Shown here one piece after another: positions 5,449 to 8,953 of a stretch of 8,953 bases of DNA (the first letter of the stretch is position 1; the number at the start of each line of letters is the position of its first letter). The position numbers and the translations under genes are program-made. The notes beneath the pieces are model-generated. The model did no database searches and was not told the DNA's origin. It was given only the letters and a program-made list of their open reading frames with translations. Origin of the DNA: an uncultured Eubacteriales bacterium (GTDB lineage: Bacteria > Bacillota > Clostridia > Oscillospirales > Oscillospiraceae); the NCBI GenBank assembly GCA_905201305.1, contig CAJKNS010000087.1:1-8953 (forward strand), given 5' to 3'.

Positions 5449-7422
5449 TCAGGAGAGCAGCGCCAGGAATTCCTCCTCTGTTAGCACCTGAATTCCAAGC
5501 TCCTGTGCCTTTTTCAGCTTGGACCCCGCGCCGGGACCGGCTACTACAAATGTGGTTTTCCTGGATACGCTTCCAGCCGCCTTGCCGCCCATGCTCTCGA
5601 TTTTTTCCGTCGCTTCCTGCCGGGTCATCTGCTCCAGCGTGCCGGTTACCACGATGGTTTTTCCGGCAAATCGCTGGTCGGAAATCTCCGTCAGGCACCT
5701 GGTATTCAGTCCGGCTGCCATGAGCTCCTCCACGAGTTTTTGATTGAGTGGACGCTCAAACCAACTTTTGATATTTCCCGCAGTGATTCCGCCGATATCC
5801 GGTACGGCAGTCAGCTCCTCAAGACTTGCAGCACGGATGCCCTCCAGCGTTCCAAAGCGCTGTGCCAGGACCTTTGCCGCCTTGGCGCCCACCTGCCGGA
5901 TGCCCAATGCAAACAGCAGCCGCCACAGATCGTTCTCCTTGGACTTTTCAACGGACGCCACCAGATTCTTCGCTGACTGGGCGCCCATGCGCTCCAGCGG
6001 CTCCAGCTGCTCCACCGTCAGATGATAGAGATCCGCAGGCGTTTCCACCAAGCCCTCGCCGGTAAGCTGCTCCACAATGGCGCTGCCCAGACCGTCGATG
6101 TCCATGGCATCTCGGGAGGCAAAATGGCTCAGAAACCGTACCTTCTGTGCCGGACAGCTTTCACTGACACAGCGAATTGCCGCACCATCCGGGTCACGTT
6201 CCGTGGGTCCGCCGCAGACCGGACATACCGTCGGCAGCGTGTAGGGTACTGTCCCCTCCGGGCGCTTGGAGAAATCCACCTCCAGAATTTCCGGAATGAT
6301 CTCTCCCGCCTTTCGAATCAGCACTGTGTCTCCAATTCGGATGTCCTTTTCTGCAATAAAATCCTGATTGTGCAGGGTCGCATTGGTCACTGTGGTGCCA
6401 GACAGGCGTACCGGATGCACCACCGCCTTGGGCGTCAAAACGCCGGTCCGCCCTACCTGGATCACAATATTCTCCACCACCGTTGGCTTGACCTCCGGGG
6501 GATATTTATAGGCGCATGCCCACCGGGGGAACTTTGCGGTGCTGCCGAACTGCCGGCGCTGCGAAAGGCTGTTGACCTTAATCACCGCGCCGTCGATATC
6601 AAAGGAGAAATCCTCCCTGCCCTCGTTAATGGCGGTAATCCGAGTTTCGATTTCCGCCCGGGTCTTACAGAGGGTATAGGGAATCACCTTAAATTTCAGG
6701 CTTTTTAAATAGTCAAGGCTCTCGGTATGGCTTTCAAAGTTCCTGCCCTCGCAGAGCTGAAGATTGAACACCAGTATATCCAGCTGGCGCTTGGAGGCAA
6801 TCTTGGGGTCCAGCTGACGAAGGCTGCCCGCCGCCGCATTTCTGGGATTGGCAAACAGGCTCTGTCCCTCCGTCTCCCGCTTTTCATTCAGCGCCCGGAA
6901 CACCTTTTTCGGCATAAACACCTCACCCCGGACAATCAGCCGCTGGGGTGCGTTTTCCAGCTTTAACGGAATGGAACGGATGGTCTTGAGATTTTCGGTC
7001 ACGTCCTCGCCTACAGCTCCGTCTCCACGCGTTGCGCCGCGGACAAACACGCCGTCCACATATTCCAGTGCCACCGACAGTCCGTCCACCTTTGGCTCCA
7101 CGCTGTACCGGCGATCCGGCGCCTCCTCAGAAATCCGCTGGTCAAATTCCTCCAGCTCTTCAAAGGAAAACACATCCTGTAGACTCTCAAGCGGTACCTC
7201 ATGGACCACCGGCTGGAACTGAGACAGCGCCTCGCCCCCCACTCTTTTCGTAGGAGAATCCGCCTGCGCAAACTGCGGATATGCCATTTCTAGCTCCTCC
7301 AGCTGCCGCAGCTTCCGGTCATATTCAAAGTCCGGCATGGTGGGATCATCCAGCACATAATACCGGTGCCCCGCTTCATTGAGCTCCCGGGTCAGAGTCA
7401 GAATTTCTTCCTGTGGATTCAT
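5449..7422 (-). CDS. ligA: NAD-dependent DNA ligase LigA
   Basis: This complete 657-residue enzyme seals nicks in duplex DNA during replication and repair, using NAD+. Domains in order: Ia (AGHRYYVLDDPTMPDFEYD near the start) for NAD binding; adenylation domain with the AMP-accepting lysine in EPKVDGLS (K111); RGEVFMP and ANPRNAAAGSLRQ; DIDGAVIKV; OB fold with GRTGVLTPKA; a four-cysteine zinc finger (C400, C403, C418, C423); helix-hairpin-helix repeats (about 435-560); and a C-terminal BRCT domain (about 583-657, GKTIVVTGTLEQMTR). All key residues are present. ATG 7422 is preferred because AGAGGG sits 6 bases before it. ATG 7428, two codons earlier, abuts that site and overlaps the yunB stop as ATGA, so it remains possible. 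It is the last gene of the pcrA-yunB-ligA run and is followed by a strong terminator. Confidence 0.96.
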   Translation of the reverse strand: MNPQEEILTLTRELNEAGHRYYVLDDPTMPDFEYDRKLRQLEELEMAYPQFAQADSPTKRVGGEALSQFQPVVHEVPLESLQDVFSFEELEEFDQRISEEAPDRRYSVEPKVDGLSVALEYVDGVFVRGATRGDGAVGEDVTENLKTIRSIPLKLENAPQRLIVRGEVFMPKKVFRALNEKRETEGQSLFANPRNAAAGSLRQLDPKIASKRQLDILVFNLQLCEGRNFESHTESLDYLKSLKFKVIPYTLCKTRAEIETRITAINEGREDFSFDIDGAVIKVNSLSQRRQFGSTAKFPRWACAYKYPPEVKPTVVENIVIQVGRTGVLTPKAVVHPVRLSGTTVTNATLHNQDFIAEKDIRIGDTVLIRKAGEIIPEILEVDFSKRPEGTVPYTLPTVCPVCGGPTERDPDGAAIRCVSESCPAQKVRFLSHFASRDAMDIDGLGSAIVEQLTGEGLVETPADLYHLTVEQLEPLERMGAQSAKNLVASVEKSKENDLWRLLFALGIRQVGAKAAKVLAQRFGTLEGIRAASLEELTAVPDIGGITAGNIKSWFERPLNQKLVEELMAAGLNTRCLTEISDQRFAGKTIVVTGTLEQMTRQEATEKIESMGGKAAGSVSRKTTFVVAGPGAGSKLKKAQELGIQVLTEEEFLALLS

Positions 7423-7424
7423 TG

Positions 7425-8066
7425 TCATCCCTCTTTCGCAAATGATCCCGAAGGATCCAAATAGGCATAGGTATCCGGCACCGGTCCCAGCAGCACCGTC
7501 TCCGCCACGCAGACCTGAGTGGAAACCCGGTCCGTCACCGTGCCAGACGGCAGCAGCACAATCAAATCCAGCGACACCTCCATCATGATCCGGTGGATGG
7601 TCTGATTGATGCCGGCATCGGAAAACTCCCCCTGAAACTGTGCATCGGAGGAGCTGACCGCTATAATTTTCACCGGAATGGACGGTCCCCTGCCGCTGAG
7701 CAGCTGTATTCCCGTGAGGTTGCCCAGGGAAATGCTGATTTCGTCGTCCTCAATGTTATAGATATCGTCGTCCAGGATCTCCAATAGCTGCGTTTTCAGC
7801 CGGTTCATCTCCTGCATATTGGTGGTCAGCGCAGTGATATTTCCGCTCTGATCCCGCTGGAGGGTCACCAGCTTGTCGTACTGGATATTCCCCTCCTGAA
7901 TCTGCTGATTCACCGCCCGGTTGATCACATTGGACGCCGCATCGGTAATTTTCGCCAGTGCCAGCTCCTGCGTCAGGGGATTGATTCTGGTCCGAAGCAG
8001 CACCGCCGTTCCAATCAAAATCAGCATGAGTACAATGCACCAGCGCAGAAGCCGCCGTCTTCTCAT
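7425..8066 (-). CDS. yunB: Sporulation protein YunB
   Basis: The 213-residue protein has a basic start (MRRRRLLR), one N-terminal membrane helix (about 9-25) and a domain on the other side of the membrane. It matches YunB: ASNVINRAVNQQI (44-56), YDKLVTLQRDQSGNITALTTN, EMNRLKTQLL, the core LGNLTGIQLLSGRGPSIPVK (114-133), GEFSDAGINQTIHRI (146-160) and AETVLLGPVPDTY (188-200). The AGINQT and ETV-x-GPVP motifs are the strongest evidence. Family knowledge: Bacillus yunB is expressed in the mother cell and needed for normal spore formation; the biochemical role is unknown. The start ATG follows a purine-rich GGGGAG four bases upstream. It lies 42 bases after pcrA, and its stop is two bases from the preferred ligA start. 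No separate promoter was recognised, so a housekeeping-operon transcript is likely, possibly with a sporulation promoter inside pcrA. Confidence 0.92.
   Translation of the reverse strand: MRRRRLLRWCIVLMLILIGTAVLLRTRINPLTQELALAKITDAASNVINRAVNQQIQEGNIQYDKLVTLQRDQSGNITALTTNMQEMNRLKTQLLEILDDDIYNIEDDEISISLGNLTGIQLLSGRGPSIPVKIIAVSSSDAQFQGEFSDAGINQTIHRIMMEVSLDLIVLLPSGTVTDRVSTQVCVAETVLLGPVPDTYAYLDPSGSFAKEG
7429..7434 (-). promoter_or_regulatory. Ribosome binding site bearing on the ligA start
   Basis: AGAGGG lies inside the last codons of yunB. It is six bases before ATG 7422 and directly touches ATG 7428. Normal spacing favours 7422. Confidence 0.6.
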
Positions 8067-8108
8067 GTTTCTCCCCCCTCATGGGAAGCTTATGCAGAAA
8101 TTTCCGGG

Positions 8109-8953
8109 TTATTTCTTTTTCATATGGGCACTGGCAGTTTTCAGCATCAGCCGCTTGGTGCCCACCTGGTCAAAGGCAACCTCCAAAAGGGCGTCGCCAT
8201 TCATTTTCAGAATGCTCACCACCATGCCCTCGCCAAAGGCGGCATGTACCACCACATCGCCCTTGTTCAGCTCCAGCATCGGTGCAGCAGGCTCCGGCTT
8301 GGGCATTGCAGCCCGCTTGGCAGCAGCCCGTTCGCCGGCATAGGAGCCATATCCGGAATATCGGCTGCCCTGGGTGGACTGCTGGGTCTTAGCGGTTTTC
8401 TTCCGTTCCTCCAGGCAGTCCTCGGGTATTTCATTTAAGAACCGGGACACCCGGTTAAAGCTGGTGCGACCATAGAGCATCCGCTGCTTGGCATGGGTCA
8501 GATACAGCTTCTTCTTCGCCCGTGTGATTGCCACATAGCACAGCCGCCGTTCCTCTTCCATCTCGTCCGGGTCCGTAAACACCCGCATGCCCGGGAACAG
8601 TCCGTCCTCCATGCCAATCAGGAACACATTGGGGAATTCCAGCCCTTTGGCACTGTGCATGGTCATCATCACCGCCGCATCGGCGTCCTGATCGTACCGT
8701 TCAATGTCCGTATACAGGCTGACCTCTTCCAAAAAGCCTGCCAGCGTGGGATTTTCTGCCCCTTCCACATAGCCAACAATGCTGGATTTCAGCTCCTGAA
8801 CGTTCTCTTTCCGAGCGCGGTTTTCCAGCGTGTCCTTTTCCTCCAGCATGCGGATATAGCCGGTGCGATACATCAGCTCATCATAAAACTCCGGCAGAGG
8901 CAGCTCCTGACTCAGCTGCTTGAGCCCACGAATCAGCTCCACAAAGCTCTGGA
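8109..8953 (-). CDS. pcrA: ATP-dependent DNA helicase PcrA/UvrD, C-terminal part
   Basis: The last 280 residues of a superfamily 1A 3'-5' DNA helicase are visible; the 5' part with the Walker motifs lies beyond the window edge. Visible pieces are domain 2B (LPLPEFYDELMYRTGYIRML), motif V (TMHSAKGLEFPNVFLIGMEDGLFP, encoded from about 8663), motif VI (EEERRLCYVAITRAKKKLYL), a low-complexity Gln/Ser/Gly/Ala linker, and the C-terminal Tudor-like domain (GDVVVHAAFGEGMVV through KRLMLKTAS) that in PcrA contacts RNA polymerase. The presence of that domain and the order of motifs favour PcrA over Rep or RecB-type relatives. PcrA works in mismatch and excision repair and in removing proteins from DNA. 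The frame continues upstream without a start, so the GTG at 8942 is not the real start. yunB and ligA follow on the same strand. Confidence 0.93.
   Translation of the reverse strand, partial: QSFVELIRGLKQLSQELPLPEFYDELMYRTGYIRMLEEKDTLENRARKENVQELKSSIVGYVEGAENPTLAGFLEEVSLYTDIERYDQDADAAVMMTMHSAKGLEFPNVFLIGMEDGLFPGMRVFTDPDEMEEERRLCYVAITRAKKKLYLTHAKQRMLYGRTSFNRVSRFLNEIPEDCLEERKKTAKTQQSTQGSRYSGYGSYAGERAAAKRAAMPKPEPAAPMLELNKGDVVVHAAFGEGMVVSILKMNGDALLEVAFDQVGTKRLMLKTASAHMKKK

Noticed and set aside
5159..5491. Plus-strand open frame of 110 codons in the intergenic region
   Set aside because: It runs through the bidirectional terminator and into the end of ligA, has no ribosome binding site and does not look like a protein.

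Overview
The window looks like ordinary core chromosome from a spore-forming, moderately GC-rich Clostridia. An Oscillospiraceae-like gut Firmicute is my best guess. The evidence is a YunB-type sporulation protein, a SleB-type cell wall hydrolase, a PcrA-type helicase, strong AAGGAG-like ribosome binding sites, and a YmfF/YmfH pair of the kind linked to EF-P modification. No rRNA, tRNA, CRISPR array, insertion sequence or phage gene is visible.

Layout. (1) 1-645, minus strand: an open frame that begins as the M16-family protein YmfH (about 44-50 residues) and then changes in frame into a MATE-family multidrug transporter running off the window edge. Serine codon use changes at the same place, so this is either an assembly chimera or a real microhomology-type rearrangement. 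(2) 642-1916, minus: ymfF (NCBI name yfmF), the catalytically inactive M16 partner, which shares an ATGA overlap with the ymfH start. (3) 1917-2098: a divergent promoter region. (4) 2099-4131, plus: prmA (ribosomal protein L11 methyltransferase) and a membrane-anchored glycoside-hydrolase-like protein, with overlapping stop and start, ending in a strong terminator at 4156-4191. (5) 4204-4833, minus: a short secreted SleB-type hydrolase with a near-perfect sigma-A promoter. (6) 4834-5448: a long AT-rich gap with no convincing gene. It holds that promoter, several inverted and direct repeats, and the ligA terminator. (7) 5449-8953, minus: pcrA (C-terminal part), yunB and ligA, closely spaced and probably one transcript.

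How the genes work together. PcrA and LigA are housekeeping DNA repair and replication enzymes, and yunB sits between them. PrmA methylates ribosomal protein L11, and YmfF/YmfH are associated with EF-P modification, so the divergent pair at 1917-2098 places two translation-related functions back to back. The SleB-type enzyme and the glycoside-hydrolase-like protein face the cell envelope and converge on one terminator.

I found no convincing undescribed system. The items most worth a second look are the chimeric ORF at the left edge, the glycoside-hydrolase-like protein that lacks the usual acidic residue, and the repeat-rich intergenic region at 4834-5448.
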